Positions 1 through 8,830 of a stretch of 64,000 bases of DNA are shown here, piece by piece. The stretch covers positions 1-64,000 of the forward strand of contig DASXVQ010000152.1 of assembly GCA_036504155.1 (NCBI GenBank), given 5' to 3'. Position numbers and translations under genes: made by a program. The notes beneath the pieces are model-generated. The model worked only from the letters and a program-made list of their open reading frames with translations. It did not search any database and was not told where the DNA came from. This stretch comes from JACRCT01 sp036504155. Lineage in GTDB: Bacteria > Myxococcota > Myxococcia > Myxococcales > UBA5297. The stretch's first letter is position 1; each line of letters starts with the position of its first letter.

Positions 1-89
1 CGCCGTGCGGCATCGCCGGTATCACAGCCAGACAACCCTGCGAGCGCGCACGCAACAACAGCCAGACTCAGCGTCTTGCGACGTTCCAT
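1..89 (-). CDS. Putative lipoprotein, N-terminal part only
   Basis: Reading leftward from an ATG at 87-89 gives an open frame that runs off the window start. The translation begins MERRKTLSLAVVACALAG and continues LSGCDTGDAA. This is a basic n-region, a hydrophobic core and an LSGC lipobox, so the protein is probably exported and lipidated. A GGAGGG ribosome site lies about 6 nt before the ATG. Only about 29 residues are visible, so the mature function cannot be judged. Confidence 0.6.
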   Translation of the reverse strand, partial: MERRKTLSLAVVACALAGLSGCDTGDAAR

Positions 90-178
90 GAGGCCCCTCC
101 AGATGTGCTGATGTCGCGGCGAGGTTGTTCGCCGCATCGCAAGTCCGTCGGGCAGCCTATGGAACCGCAGGGCTGGCT

Positions 179-838
179 TCAAGTGCGTTCACGCAATAGG
201 CGTGCCGGGGCTCCACTGGGGGTGAATTGATCGCGTGGCGCTGTCGACTTCGCGAAGCCCCAAACGTCACAAGCCAGGCGGTCTGTGCTAGTGCTGCTGC
301 CGTTGCACGTAACACACACACCGTAATGGCCGCCGGAGACCGCCGACTGGATGCGGTCCGGCGCGAAGGTGTCCCAGTCCGCGATGCAGCACAGCGTGCC
401 GTCGGCCATCACGTTGAGCGCGAAGAGGACCCCGTGCGTGAAGGCGGTGTAGTCGACGGCAGTGCCGGGCATGGTGCCGTACGCGGCGTTGGGCGGGACG
501 TTGAGGTTCCAGCCCGCGATGTAGGCGGTGACCCAGAGACCGGGCCCGGGCTGGGATCCGGCGTCGGGACCGGGCTGCGCTGCGGCATCGGGCCCGGGTA
601 ACGACGCCGCGTCGAGGCCGGGAGAGGCGGCGTCCGGCGGCGTCGGGGATGCGGCATCCGCGGGCGGAAGTGAGGCGTCGAGACCGGGCTCGCCGGAGTC
701 GACTTCGACTGCGCCGTCGGAACCTGGCAGGGCAGCGTCCAGCCCAGGACCGGATCCAGCGTCGTCGAGGTTGCCGAAGACCTCGCCCGAGCAGCCGGCG
801 GCGAGGAATAGCAGGGCTGCGAGGAGGCGGGCGCGCAT
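179..838 (-). CDS. Lipoprotein with truncated GH18 (chitinase-like) domain
   Basis: A 219-residue protein with a lipoprotein signal (MRARLLAALLFLAAGCSG, lipobox AAGC) and a long Asp/Ala/Gly/Pro linker (about residues 25-100), the type that tethers myxobacterial surface enzymes. From about residue 102 it resembles the first strands of a glycoside hydrolase 18 barrel (WVTAYIAGWN, then DYTAFTHGVLFAL, then DRIQSAVSGGHYG). After about residue 170 the resemblance stops, the DNA becomes less GC-rich and the frame ends after about 50 unrelated residues. GH18 domains are about 300 residues and need a DxxDxDxE motif, which is absent. Probably a decayed chitinase joined to unrelated DNA. The GH18 assignment rests on short motifs. 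Confidence 0.55.
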   Translation of the reverse strand: MRARLLAALLFLAAGCSGEVFGNLDDAGSGPGLDAALPGSDGAVEVDSGEPGLDASLPPADAASPTPPDAASPGLDAASLPGPDAAAQPGPDAGSQPGPGLWVTAYIAGWNLNVPPNAAYGTMPGTAVDYTAFTHGVLFALNVMADGTLCCIADWDTFAPDRIQSAVSGGHYGVCVTCNGSSTSTDRLACDVWGFAKSTAPRDQFTPSGAPARLLRERT

Positions 839-902
839 GGCGGCTACTCTAGCGCCGAGCCCAGCGTGGCTGGGCAGGCCGGCCGACTGCGAAGACCCGT
901 GA

Positions 903-2492
903 CTACGGCGCCACGCCGGTGACCAGCGCCATCCCGGCCACGTCGGCAGCCGGCACGTCGCTCAGCGCCGCCTTGGCCATCGCCTCGAGCGCCGCCGCGG
1001 TCTTCTTGGTCTTCCAGTGCGAGAAGAGCGCCTCGTACAGCCGCGACGCCTTGCCGCCGGTCCACGCCTCGGCCAGCTGCGGCGCCATCGAGTGCTCGCC
1101 CTCATAGGTCAGGCATCCCGGGAAGAAGAGGCGGTGGCCTTCGTGGACGGTGGCCTCGCCGCCCTCGTCGAACTGCTGCATCCCGTCGGCCTTCACGCCC
1201 CGGCTGCCCAGCGAGACGGGCTGCTTGAAGCCGGCGCGGAAGTACTTCACCCGCTCGTATTGATCGAAGAGCTGGAGGACCGCCAGGCGCACCCGGTCGG
1301 CTCCGACGCCGGCGCCCAGGCGCTCGTAGGCCTCGCGGCCGGCGCGGCGCGGGTTCTCGTTGTCGCCGTAGTCCTTGCGGTCGAGCAGCTCCAGCACCGC
1401 GGCGCAGGCGGCGTCGAGCGCTCCCGGAGGCAGCGCGCCCTGCACCGGCGAGAGCCAGACCGCCACCTGGCGATCGGCGTGCAGCGGCAGCAGGCGGACC
1501 CCGTCGCCGGGCGAGGTGAGCAGCGAGAGCTCGAAGCGGCGCGAGCGCAGGGAGGTGACCTTCAGGTGCGACGGCAGCGCGGTGGCCAGGGGCGGCGGGA
1601 TGGCGCGGACGGCGGCCAGGCGCACGTCCCCGACCGGCCGCGAGCGGCTGTCGCGGTGCTTCTGGAAGTCCTGCCAGAAGGCGTTCTTGGCGAGGGTGAC
1701 GATGCGCAGCGGCTCCTCGCCGAGGTGCGCGTTGGCGACCTCGTAGAGCGCGCGCAGGCCGTCGCCGTAGCCGCGCCCGCCCTTGCCGACGAAGCCCGGC
1801 GAGGGCAGCAGCACCAGGTCGTTGGATGCGAGCAGGATCGGCTGGCCGTTGTGGAATTGGTCGCCGGCCTCGCGCAGCGACTTGCGCTCCAGCGCCCGGC
1901 CGTGGCCGCCCAGAGTGACGCAGCGGCCTTCCTCGCCGGAGGCCCAGGTCGCGCCCTCGGAGCCGGCAGTGTAGGGCGTCACGCGCATGTGGCGCGGCTC
2001 GAAGAGGAGGATCGTGCACTCCAGCTTGTGGTCGAACGGCTTCTTGCAGAGCGCCTCGAGGGCGAGGTTCGCCGCCAGCCCGGGATCGCCGTCGGACTCC
2101 AGCGAGGTCTTCAGCGCCGCGAACGCGGCCTCGAGCGCCACCTTCGCTGGGGCGCCGTCGTTGTCGACCGCGCGCAGAGAGACCAGCGCGAAGCGGTCGT
2201 CGGCGAGCTCCACGCCGGAGAAGACGTCGGGGATGGCCTCGGGGATCTTCTGCTCGACGGTCGAGAGCTCGAAGCGCGGCGCCTCGCGGGTCCACAGGGT
2301 GGCGTCGGGCTCGGGGAAGAGCGGTTTCTCCTCGCGCTCGGGCGGCGCCGCGGGCGGGGCGCGGTGGGCGCTGACCCGCTCTCCCTCCACGACCAGGGTC
2401 GCCGAGCAGTACTCGCAGCTGACGCGCGGGAGGCCGACGGGGACCTCGATGGGCGCGCCGCAGGACGGGCAGTGGGGAGCCTGGAGTCTCAT
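903..2492 (-). CDS. Zinc-ribbon protein with SpoIIE/PP2C-like domain
   Basis: The ATG at 2490-2492 gives 529 residues beginning MRLQAPHCPSCG. The open frame extends further upstream, but that extension is not protein-like. Residues 8-30 form a zinc ribbon (CPSC ... CEYC). After a charged linker, the central part has the spacing of a SpoIIE/PP2C phosphatase: FALVSLRAVDNDG where a DVSGHG loop would be, LECTILLFEP, YTAGSEGATW at the usual NAGH position, and ASNDLVLLPSPG in place of SDGL. Several metal-binding Asp residues seem replaced, so it may be a regulatory or inactive relative. The C-terminal 200 residues are not recognised. The fold call is an inference from pattern, not a clear family match. 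Confidence 0.7.
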   Translation of the reverse strand: MRLQAPHCPSCGAPIEVPVGLPRVSCEYCSATLVVEGERVSAHRAPPAAPPEREEKPLFPEPDATLWTREAPRFELSTVEQKIPEAIPDVFSGVELADDRFALVSLRAVDNDGAPAKVALEAAFAALKTSLESDGDPGLAANLALEALCKKPFDHKLECTILLFEPRHMRVTPYTAGSEGATWASGEEGRCVTLGGHGRALERKSLREAGDQFHNGQPILLASNDLVLLPSPGFVGKGGRGYGDGLRALYEVANAHLGEEPLRIVTLAKNAFWQDFQKHRDSRSRPVGDVRLAAVRAIPPPLATALPSHLKVTSLRSRRFELSLLTSPGDGVRLLPLHADRQVAVWLSPVQGALPPGALDAACAAVLELLDRKDYGDNENPRRAGREAYERLGAGVGADRVRLAVLQLFDQYERVKYFRAGFKQPVSLGSRGVKADGMQQFDEGGEATVHEGHRLFFPGCLTYEGEHSMAPQLAEAWTGGKASRLYEALFSHWKTKKTAAALEAMAKAALSDVPAADVAGMALVTGVAP

Positions 2493-2540
2493 GGCGGCGA
2501 CTTTATTACGGAGAGGCAGGGCCCAGTGGAGGCAGGCCTC

Positions 2541-2803
2541 GGCGCCTGCAGTACTCCGTCCTCCCGTGCTCCCGCTGCTGCCGCGTGTGGCCAGCCGGCG
2601 GCCACCGGCTCCGACACCGGAGCGCCCGACCGCGCCGATGCCGGCTCGGTCGATTCCGGGCCCACCGTTCCGGCCGAGTTCTCGGGGCTGGCCATGAGCG
2701 CGCTGCACCCCGGAGTCCTCTTCGCGCACGACGGCTTCGGCGACAGCGCCCACTCCTTCGCGCTCGACCTCGACGGCAACGTCCTGGGCGAGTTCGCGCA
2801 AGG
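2541..2803 (+). pseudogene. 5' remnant of a lipoprotein gene
   Basis: On the plus strand, starting about 50 bp beyond the divergent gene start at 2492, there is a protein-like stretch: ACGQPAATGSDTG, an Asp/Ala/Gly linker, then EFSGLAMSALHPGVLFAHD and SFALDLDGNVLGEFA. This resembles the N-terminal part of myxobacterial extracellular proteins that begin EFSGLAxSxxxPGVLxAHxDSG. A hydrophobic signal (VLPLLP) lies in the neighbouring frame just before it, implying a one-base shift near 2575. The similarity stops at about 2800, where the 3' end of the next gene begins. There is no ribosome site or intact start. Interpreted as a frameshifted and truncated remnant. Confidence 0.45.
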
Positions 2804-2823
2804 ACGCCGGCAAAGGGCCGCAG

Positions 2824-3222
2824 CTACGGGCAGGCGCTCGCGCTGCAGGAGCGGTAGCCGTTGCCTGTCGCGCAGCAGTTCGCGAGGTTCGTCGGGCAGT
2901 CGGCGTCGGCGTGGCACAGCGTTTCCGCGAAGCACGAGCCGCTGCCGCAGAACGTGCCGACGCGGCCCGAGTAGCCGCAGCACGAGAGACCGGTGGCGCA
3001 GTCCTCGGGGCCGTCGCAGAGGTAGTTGCCGGCGCTCAGCGGGCAGCCGCCGTCGCGGGCCTCGCAGCTGGCGGCCGCCGGCGCGGGGCGCACGCAGCAG
3101 ACGGCGGTCCCGGCCTCGCAGAGGGCGCTGCCGCAGGCGATGCCGCGGGTGCCGGAGGCGCCCGGCGCGGGCGTGCAGGCGGCGAGGCAACACAGCAGGG
3201 CGAATGGAGCGGTGCGGAGCAT
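2824..3222 (-). CDS. Cysteine-rich lipoprotein
   Basis: A 132-residue protein with a lipoprotein signal (MLRTAPFALLCCLAAC, lipobox LAAC). The mature part contains about 17 cysteines in a repeating arrangement (CCVRP, CEARDGGC, CDGPEDCATGLSCCG, CHADADCPTNLANCCATG). The pattern ECxxGxxCC resembles small disulfide-rich modules found in many myxobacterial surface lipoproteins. It is probably exported, lipidated and disulfide bonded; no enzymatic motif is visible. Its 3' end touches the decayed fragment upstream on the other strand. Function unknown. Confidence 0.7.
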   Translation of the reverse strand: MLRTAPFALLCCLAACTPAPGASGTRGIACGSALCEAGTAVCCVRPAPAAASCEARDGGCPLSAGNYLCDGPEDCATGLSCCGYSGRVGTFCGSGSCFAETLCHADADCPTNLANCCATGNGYRSCSASACP

Positions 3223-3531
3223 GGGTCGCCAAGCAGCCTACGCCAGCGCCGGCCGGAAAGCCGAGTCGGCGGGAGGCATTTGCGCAAGGATCCGCTCGCA
3301 CAGATCGTCTGGTCGCGAGAGGAAGGCCAGGAACCTGCAGCCGTCATCACTCTCACCTGCGGAGTCTAGCGAGCTTGCTGGAACCGGGGCGTTCCTGACG
3401 TCGGGCCCTTCGCCCAGCTCCGGGCGGACCCATGCGGCTGTTGCCCTGGCCCGCGCGCTTCGCGCCGCGAGTGGCGAGGATGCCCGCCATCGCCTCCGCG
3501 TCACCCGGCTCCATCGACCTCCGCGCTCGTC
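3223..3531. other. Intergenic stretch, possible small ORF
   Basis: About 310 bp between the cysteine-rich lipoprotein gene and the helicase stop. A minus-strand frame ending at 3238 has a protein-like tail (GCRFLAFLSRPDDLCERI, then LAQMPPADSAF) of about 35 residues. Its upstream part is low-complexity and has no ribosome site. It could be a small gene or a remnant; nothing else is recognisable here. Confidence 0.25.
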
Positions 3532-4983
3532 CTACCTCCGCCGCGACGGGCCTCGACCCTTCGCAGGCCCCGACCGCTTTCCCCCGCTCTTGCTCTTCCC
3601 ACGAGGCTTCTCCCGCCGATCGCCCCGTCCGGCCGCTGGCGGAGGACGCCGATCGCCCCGCCCGCCCGCTGGGGCAGCACGCCGATCGCCGCGTCCGGCC
3701 TCGGGGAGGGGACGACGATCGCGGTATCGGCCCGCCTCGCGCTCACCGGACGCCTCGCCTCGCGGTCCGCGGTCCTCGCGCGGGGCCTCGCCCTGCGGCA
3801 GAGGTCGAGGCGGTAGTTGTCGGAACTCCAAGTCGCGCTCCTCGCGGGTCTTCAGGTCGCGCAGGACGACGTGGCCGTTCTTCACCTCCAGCAGCCGGAA
3901 CTTGAGGGTCTGCTTGAGCTTCTCGAAGCGGTCCTGCTGCTGCTCGATGAGCATGCTCACCACCGCGCCCGGACGCCCCGCGCGGCCGGTTCGGCCGGCG
4001 CGGTGCAGGTAGGCCGCCGGGGTCTCGGGCAGCGAGTAGTTCACCACCAGCTCGACCCCGGGCAGGTCCAGTCCGCGCGCGGCGAGGTCGCTGGCCACCA
4101 GCACCGGCAGCTCCCCGCTGCGGAAATGCTCGATCACCTGTCGCCGCTTGTTCGGGGAGAGGTCGCCGTGGAGGAACTCGGCTTCCAGCCCGAGCTCGAC
4201 CAGCGCATCCTGCAGCTCCTCGGACTCGTGCCGGGTCCCGCAGAAGATGAGCACCTGGTAGGGGTTCTCGACCCGCAGGAACTCGCCCATGTCGCGCACC
4301 CGGTCGGCGACGGTGGTGCGCATCACGCGGTGCGACAGCTCGGCCGGCAGCTCGCGGGCCGTGGTCAGGTGCAGCCGCTCGGGCGAACGCATGAACTTGC
4401 GCGCCACCTGCTCCACGTCGTTGGGGATGGTCGCCGAGAGCAGCAGCGTCTGCCGGTCCTGCGGGAGTCCCTTGAGCAGCGTGGCCAGCTCCAGGGAGAA
4501 GCCGCCGCGCAGGAGCTCGTCCACTTCGTCCAGGACCAGCGTGCGCACGTGGCCGAGGTTCAGCAGCTTGCGGTCCAGCAGCTCCTGGAGGCGGCCCAGG
4601 GTGCCGACCGCGAAGGTCGCGCCTTCCTCCAGCTCGGCTCTCTGGCGGTCCATGCTGCTGCCGCCCGTGAGCGAGACCGCCCGGCGCTCCAGCTTGCCCG
4701 CCGCACGACCGAGCGCCGCGCAGATCTGCTCCGCCAGCTCGCGGGTGGGGACGATGACCAGGACCTCCGGGAAGGCGGTCTGCTTCGGCTCGCTCTCGAG
4801 CAGGGGCAGGCCGTAGGCCAGCGTCTTGCCCGAGCCGGTCTTGGCCTCCACCACCACGTCGCGGCCACGCCGCACCGCGGGGATCACCAGGGCCTGGATG
4901 GGGGTGGCCTCGTGGAAGCCCTGCTTGCGGCAGGCAGCCAAGAGCTCGGGTCGCAGCTGCAACGATTCGAAGGTCACGGACAT
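3532..4983 (-). CDS. DEAD-box ATP-dependent RNA helicase
   Basis: About 483 residues from the ATG at 4981-4983; a GTG two codons upstream is possible. Both RecA-like lobes are complete: Q-motif region GFHEATPIQ, Walker A AKTGSGKT, PTRELAEQI, TGGSSMDRQR, motif II as DEVD rather than DEAD, SAT, RGLDLPGVE, and motif VI HRAGRTGRAG. A highly basic Arg/Gly/Pro tail (about the last 80 residues) follows and is typical of RNA-binding extensions. It should act in the cytoplasm on RNA or ribonucleoprotein remodelling, for example ribosome assembly. DEVD is a tolerated variant because both acidic residues are kept. The exact paralogue (DbpA-, CsdA- or RhlE-like) cannot be fixed from motifs. Confidence 0.93.
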   Translation of the reverse strand: MSVTFESLQLRPELLAACRKQGFHEATPIQALVIPAVRRGRDVVVEAKTGSGKTLAYGLPLLESEPKQTAFPEVLVIVPTRELAEQICAALGRAAGKLERRAVSLTGGSSMDRQRAELEEGATFAVGTLGRLQELLDRKLLNLGHVRTLVLDEVDELLRGGFSLELATLLKGLPQDRQTLLLSATIPNDVEQVARKFMRSPERLHLTTARELPAELSHRVMRTTVADRVRDMGEFLRVENPYQVLIFCGTRHESEELQDALVELGLEAEFLHGDLSPNKRRQVIEHFRSGELPVLVASDLAARGLDLPGVELVVNYSLPETPAAYLHRAGRTGRAGRPGAVVSMLIEQQQDRFEKLKQTLKFRLLEVKNGHVVLRDLKTREERDLEFRQLPPRPLPQGEAPREDRGPRGEASGEREAGRYRDRRPLPEAGRGDRRAAPAGGRGDRRPPPAAGRGDRREKPRGKSKSGGKRSGPAKGRGPSRRR

Positions 4984-5203
4984 GGGCACCCCAAAGAGGA
5001 GCGCCGGCTATACACCGGAACCGGGTGCCGCAGGTCGGGGATCGGCGCGCCCCCCGAATCAAGACCTCGCAGCTCCCGCGCCGGAGCCGTCAGCGGCGCG
5101 CGCGCGGTGCGCACCGGCCACCCGCGGCGTCCGGGCCCGCCCTCCGCGTCGCCGCGCCTGGAATCCGGCGTGATCGCCGCAGGTTGACCGACCCTTCCCG
5201 CCG

Positions 5204-5247
5204 ACTGTCGCCGTCGCGGCAACGGTCGGCGGGGAAGCGCTCGGCGG
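5204..5247 (-). terminator. Strong hairpin just after the glyoxylate-shunt fusion gene
   Basis: A long stem (arms 5204-5215 and 5235-5247, one bulged base) lies directly downstream of the stop codon of the minus-strand fusion gene. Its loop holds an imperfect 27-nt palindrome (5212-5238) related to one at 54904-54930. There is no T-run, so it may act as a 3' stabilising or REP-like hairpin rather than a classical terminator. Confidence 0.4.
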
Positions 5248-8200
5248 TCAGTGCAGCTGCTGGGTCGACTCCGAGGCCGCCGGGTAGGCCGGCTGCGGCG
5301 ACACCGCGGTGCGCACGATCTCGTTCTCGCGCTCCTCGTGCTCGCGCAGCGCGGACCCCAGCCGGTCCGCCTCCAGCGCCGCGGCGGCCCCGGTGGAGTC
5401 CTGGGCCTTCGCGCGCAGGCTCTTCATCTGCTCGAGCAGCCGCCCGTGCTCCGCCATCAGCGCGTCGAAGGCGTTGCGCAGTTGCGGCGCGCGCTTGCGC
5501 ACCAGGCCGTAGAGCCCCTGCGGCGACTCCTCGCGCGCGAAGTGGCCGGTGAGGAACTGCTCCAGCTCGTCGAGCGCCGCGACCATCGCCGCCGGGTTCT
5601 TGGAGGCCTTCATCCGCGCCACCATCCGCTCCACCAGCACGTGCTCCTGCTCGAAGCCCTCGTGCGCCGCCACCAGCCGGTCCGAGTCCTGGAACTGCGC
5701 CGACTCGGTCGAGCCCACCAGCGCCTTGGTCGAGGCCTCGCCGCCGGAAACCGCCTCGGTGACGAGGTCGAAGTAGCCGGCGCCCACCTCGCGCTGGTGC
5801 CGCGTCGCGGTGTAGCCCTCGCGCTCGGAGGAGAACTCGGCCTGCTGCAGCTCGGTGTAGGCCGCCATCCCGCGGTCCTTGTAGTCCTTGGCCAGCTGGA
5901 AGGTGCCGTGGCTGAGGGTGTGGAAGCCGGCCAGGGTCACGAACTGGAACTTGTAGCCCATGGCGCCCAGCTCGCGCTGGAAGCGGGAGATGGCCGCGTC
6001 GTCGAGGTGCTTCTTCCAGTTGAAGGACGGCGAGCAGTTGTAGGCCAGCATCTTGTCCGGGTACTTGGCGTGCACGCCCTCGGCGAAGCGGCGCGCGTCG
6101 TCGAGGTCCGGCGTGCTGGTCTCGCACCAGACGAGGTCCGCGTACGGCGCGTAGGCCACCGCGCGCGCGATGGCGCAGTCCAGGCCGGCCCTGATCCGGT
6201 AGAAGCCCTCGGCGGTGCGCCCGGCGGCGCGGTCGATGAACGGCGCGTCGTAAGGGTCGGCGTCGTTCATGAGCAGCTTGGCGCCGTCGGCGTCGGTGCG
6301 GGCGATGAGCACCGTGGGCACGCCCAGGACGTCGGCGGCCAGCCGCGCGGCGTTGAGCGTGCGGAGGAAGTTGGAGGTCGGCACCAGCACCTTGCCGCCC
6401 ATGTGGCCGCACTTCTTCTCGGCGGCGACCTGGTCCTCGAAGTGCACGCCCGCGGCGCCCGCCTCGATCATCGCCTTCATCAGCTCGAAGGCGTTGAGCG
6501 GCCCGCCGAAGCCGGCCTCGGCGTCGGCGACGATGGGCGCGAACCAGTTCCGGTCGGCGTTGCCCTCGCACCGCTCGATCTGATCGACGCGCATGAGGGC
6601 GCGGTTGATGCGCTTGACCACGGTGGGGACGCTGTCGGCGGGGTAGAGGCTCTGGTCGGGGTAGGTCTGCCCGGCGCTGTTGGCGTCGGCGGCCACCTGC
6701 CAGCCGGAGAGGTAGATCGCCTCCAGGCCGGCCTTGACCATCTGCACCGCCTGGTTGCCGGTGAGGGCGCCCAGGGTGTGGACGTAGGGCCGGGTCTTGA
6801 GCAGCTCCCACAGCCGCCGCGCGCCCATCTGCGCCAGCGTGTGCTCGATGTGGACCGTGCCGCGCAGCCGCTCGACCTCGGCCTTGCCGTAGGTGCGCTG
6901 GATGCCCGCCCAGCGCTTGGGATCCGGGTGGTAGGGCGCGGGGCTCTCCTCGGGCCGGTCCTGCGCGCCGCTCGAGCCGACGGAGCCGGTGTCCCCGACC
7001 AGCTGGTCGTAGGCGGAGGTGGTCAGGAAGTCCTCGAAGCGCGGCGCGGTGGAGAGCCGCTCGAACAGGGCGCGGGCCTCCAGGAACCGGCCCTGGGCGA
7101 AGCGCTTGGCGCCCACCTCGCGCTCGACCCGCTGCATCTCCTCGTCCAGCAGGCGGCGGAAGAGGGCCGGGGTCACCGGCGTGCCGTCAGAGAGCGAGAC
7201 GCCGTGGTGCAGCCACTGCCAGACCTGCGAGCGGCTGATCTCGGCGGTCGCCGCGTCCTCCATCAGCTGGTAGATGGGCACGCAGCCCGACCCGCGCAGC
7301 CAGGACTCGAGGTACTGCACGCCGACGCGGATGTTGTGGCGCAGGCCGTCCTCGGTGCGGGTGCCGCTGGGGATCGCGAGCAGGTCCTTCTCGCCGACCT
7401 CGACGTCCTCGCGCTTGTTGGCGATCTGGTTGGGGGTCTTCATGTGCTCGTCGAAGACCGCCTTGGCCAGGCCGACCAGGCCGGGGTGCGCGACCCAGGT
7501 CCCGTCGTGGCCGCTCTGCACCTCGCGCAGCTTGTCGGCCTTCACCTTGGCGAGCGCCGCCTCGTTGGCGGAGAAGTCGTCCTTGATGGGGATCTGCGCG
7601 GCCATGCCGCCCATCGCGTGCACCTCGCGGCGGTGGCAGGTCTGGATGAGCCGCAGCACGTAGGCGCGCAGGAAGCCCTTGTCCATGGTGACCTGGATGC
7701 GGTCGGGCAGGATGGCCTCGGGGTCCATGCGGTGCTTCTTGATGAAGCTGAAGATGTAGTCCCAGCGGCCGCAGTTCAGGCCGGCGGAGTGCTCGCGCAG
7801 CTCATAGAGGATCTCGTCCATCTCAAAGGCGGCGGGCAGGGTCTCGATGAGCACCGTGGCCTTGATGGTCCCGCGGGGAATGCCGAGCCTCTCCTGGGCG
7901 CGCAGGAACACGTCGTTCCACAGCCGCGCCTCGAGGTGGCTCTCCATCTTCGGCAGGTAGAAGTACGGCCCGGTGCCGCGGGCGAGCAGCTCCTTGGCGT
8001 TGGCGTGGAAGTAGAAGCCGAAGTCGACCAGCGAGGCAGGGGCCGGCTTGCCGTCGACCCACACGTGCTTCTCGACCAGGTGCCAGCCGCGCGGGCGCAC
8101 GAAGAGGACCGCGGTCTTCTCGTTGAGCTTGTAGGTCTTGCCGGTCTCCGGGGCGACGTAGTCGATGGCGCGGCGGACGGCGTCGTAGATGTTCACCTGG

Positions 8201-8622
8201 CCGGTGAAGACGTTCTCGCGGGTGGGCGAGTTGGAGTCCTCGAAGTCGGCCATGAAGACGTTCGCGCCCGAGTTGAGCGCGTTGATGATCATCTTGCGGT
8301 CGACCGGCCCGGTGATCTCCACGCGGCGGTCGAGCAGGTCGGGCGGCAGCGGGGCGACGGTCCACTGGGCCTCGCGCAGGTGCCGGGTCTCGGGCAGGAA
8401 GCCGGGCCGCCAGCCCTCGTCCCACTTGCGGGCGAGCACCTGGCGCCGCTCCAGCAGCTCGTCGATGCGCCACGAGAAGCGGCGCACGAGGTCGGCCACG
8501 AATGCCACCGCCTCGGCCGTGTAGACCTTCTCGGCGCCCGGGGGGTAGGCGCCGCGGATCTCCACGCCGAGGGGGACTGGCTTTCCGTCGGGTAGCTGGG
8601 GGTTCGGGGCGGGCAGCGGCAT
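5248..8622 (-). CDS. Malate synthase-isocitrate lyase-hemerythrin fusion
   Basis: A 1124-residue protein holding the whole glyoxylate shunt. Residues 1-540 are malate synthase A (RPRGWHL at 176; KDDFSANEAALAKVKADK from 347; GHDGTWVAHPGL). A linker of about 30 residues follows. Residues 571-978 are isocitrate lyase with KKCGH at 736-740 and the family C-terminus ending ALVGSTESAQF. Residues 980-1107 form a four-helix hemerythrin/HHE-like domain with His at 987, 994, 1027, 1059 and 1095 and Glu at 1031. Isocitrate is split to succinate and glyoxylate, and glyoxylate is condensed with acetyl-CoA to malate, allowing growth on acetate or fatty acids. The ATG at 8620-8622 has AAGGAGACGAG upstream. 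The role of the HHE domain (oxygen, iron or redox sensing) is inference. The gene stands alone, with a possible operator upstream. Confidence 0.95.
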   Translation of the reverse strand: MPLPAPNPQLPDGKPVPLGVEIRGAYPPGAEKVYTAEAVAFVADLVRRFSWRIDELLERRQVLARKWDEGWRPGFLPETRHLREAQWTVAPLPPDLLDRRVEITGPVDRKMIINALNSGANVFMADFEDSNSPTRENVFTGQVNIYDAVRRAIDYVAPETGKTYKLNEKTAVLFVRPRGWHLVEKHVWVDGKPAPASLVDFGFYFHANAKELLARGTGPYFYLPKMESHLEARLWNDVFLRAQERLGIPRGTIKATVLIETLPAAFEMDEILYELREHSAGLNCGRWDYIFSFIKKHRMDPEAILPDRIQVTMDKGFLRAYVLRLIQTCHRREVHAMGGMAAQIPIKDDFSANEAALAKVKADKLREVQSGHDGTWVAHPGLVGLAKAVFDEHMKTPNQIANKREDVEVGEKDLLAIPSGTRTEDGLRHNIRVGVQYLESWLRGSGCVPIYQLMEDAATAEISRSQVWQWLHHGVSLSDGTPVTPALFRRLLDEEMQRVEREVGAKRFAQGRFLEARALFERLSTAPRFEDFLTTSAYDQLVGDTGSVGSSGAQDRPEESPAPYHPDPKRWAGIQRTYGKAEVERLRGTVHIEHTLAQMGARRLWELLKTRPYVHTLGALTGNQAVQMVKAGLEAIYLSGWQVAADANSAGQTYPDQSLYPADSVPTVVKRINRALMRVDQIERCEGNADRNWFAPIVADAEAGFGGPLNAFELMKAMIEAGAAGVHFEDQVAAEKKCGHMGGKVLVPTSNFLRTLNAARLAADVLGVPTVLIARTDADGAKLLMNDADPYDAPFIDRAAGRTAEGFYRIRAGLDCAIARAVAYAPYADLVWCETSTPDLDDARRFAEGVHAKYPDKMLAYNCSPSFNWKKHLDDAAISRFQRELGAMGYKFQFVTLAGFHTLSHGTFQLAKDYKDRGMAAYTELQQAEFSSEREGYTATRHQREVGAGYFDLVTEAVSGGEASTKALVGSTESAQFQDSDRLVAAHEGFEQEHVLVERMVARMKASKNPAAMVAALDELEQFLTGHFAREESPQGLYGLVRKRAPQLRNAFDALMAEHGRLLEQMKSLRAKAQDSTGAAAALEADRLGSALREHEERENEIVRTAVSPQPAYPAASESTQQLH

Positions 8623-8679
8623 GGGGCTCGTCTCCTTGGGGCGCGCGGCACGAGGTCGGAAAAGGCGCTCGAAACTTCT

Positions 8680-8706
8680 GCACTTCCACCGTGGCTCCGG
8701 AAGTGC
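8680..8706. promoter_or_regulatory. Inverted repeat upstream of the glyoxylate-shunt gene
   Basis: GCACTTCC and its exact complement GGAAGTGC are separated by 11 bp, 58-84 bp before the fusion gene start. This is the right size and place for a dimeric repressor or activator site controlling the shunt. No regulator gene is adjacent, so the binding protein is unknown. Confidence 0.3.
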
Positions 8707-8830
8707 TCCTCCGGAGGGGCTGAGAAGGGATGGATGCGGTCGTTCAGATGACGCGAGGCGCCAAACGTTCCCCGCGCAGGCAGGCCCCGGAGTGGGCCGC
8801 CGGCCGTCCGGGCTGCGGAATCCGCGGGGT

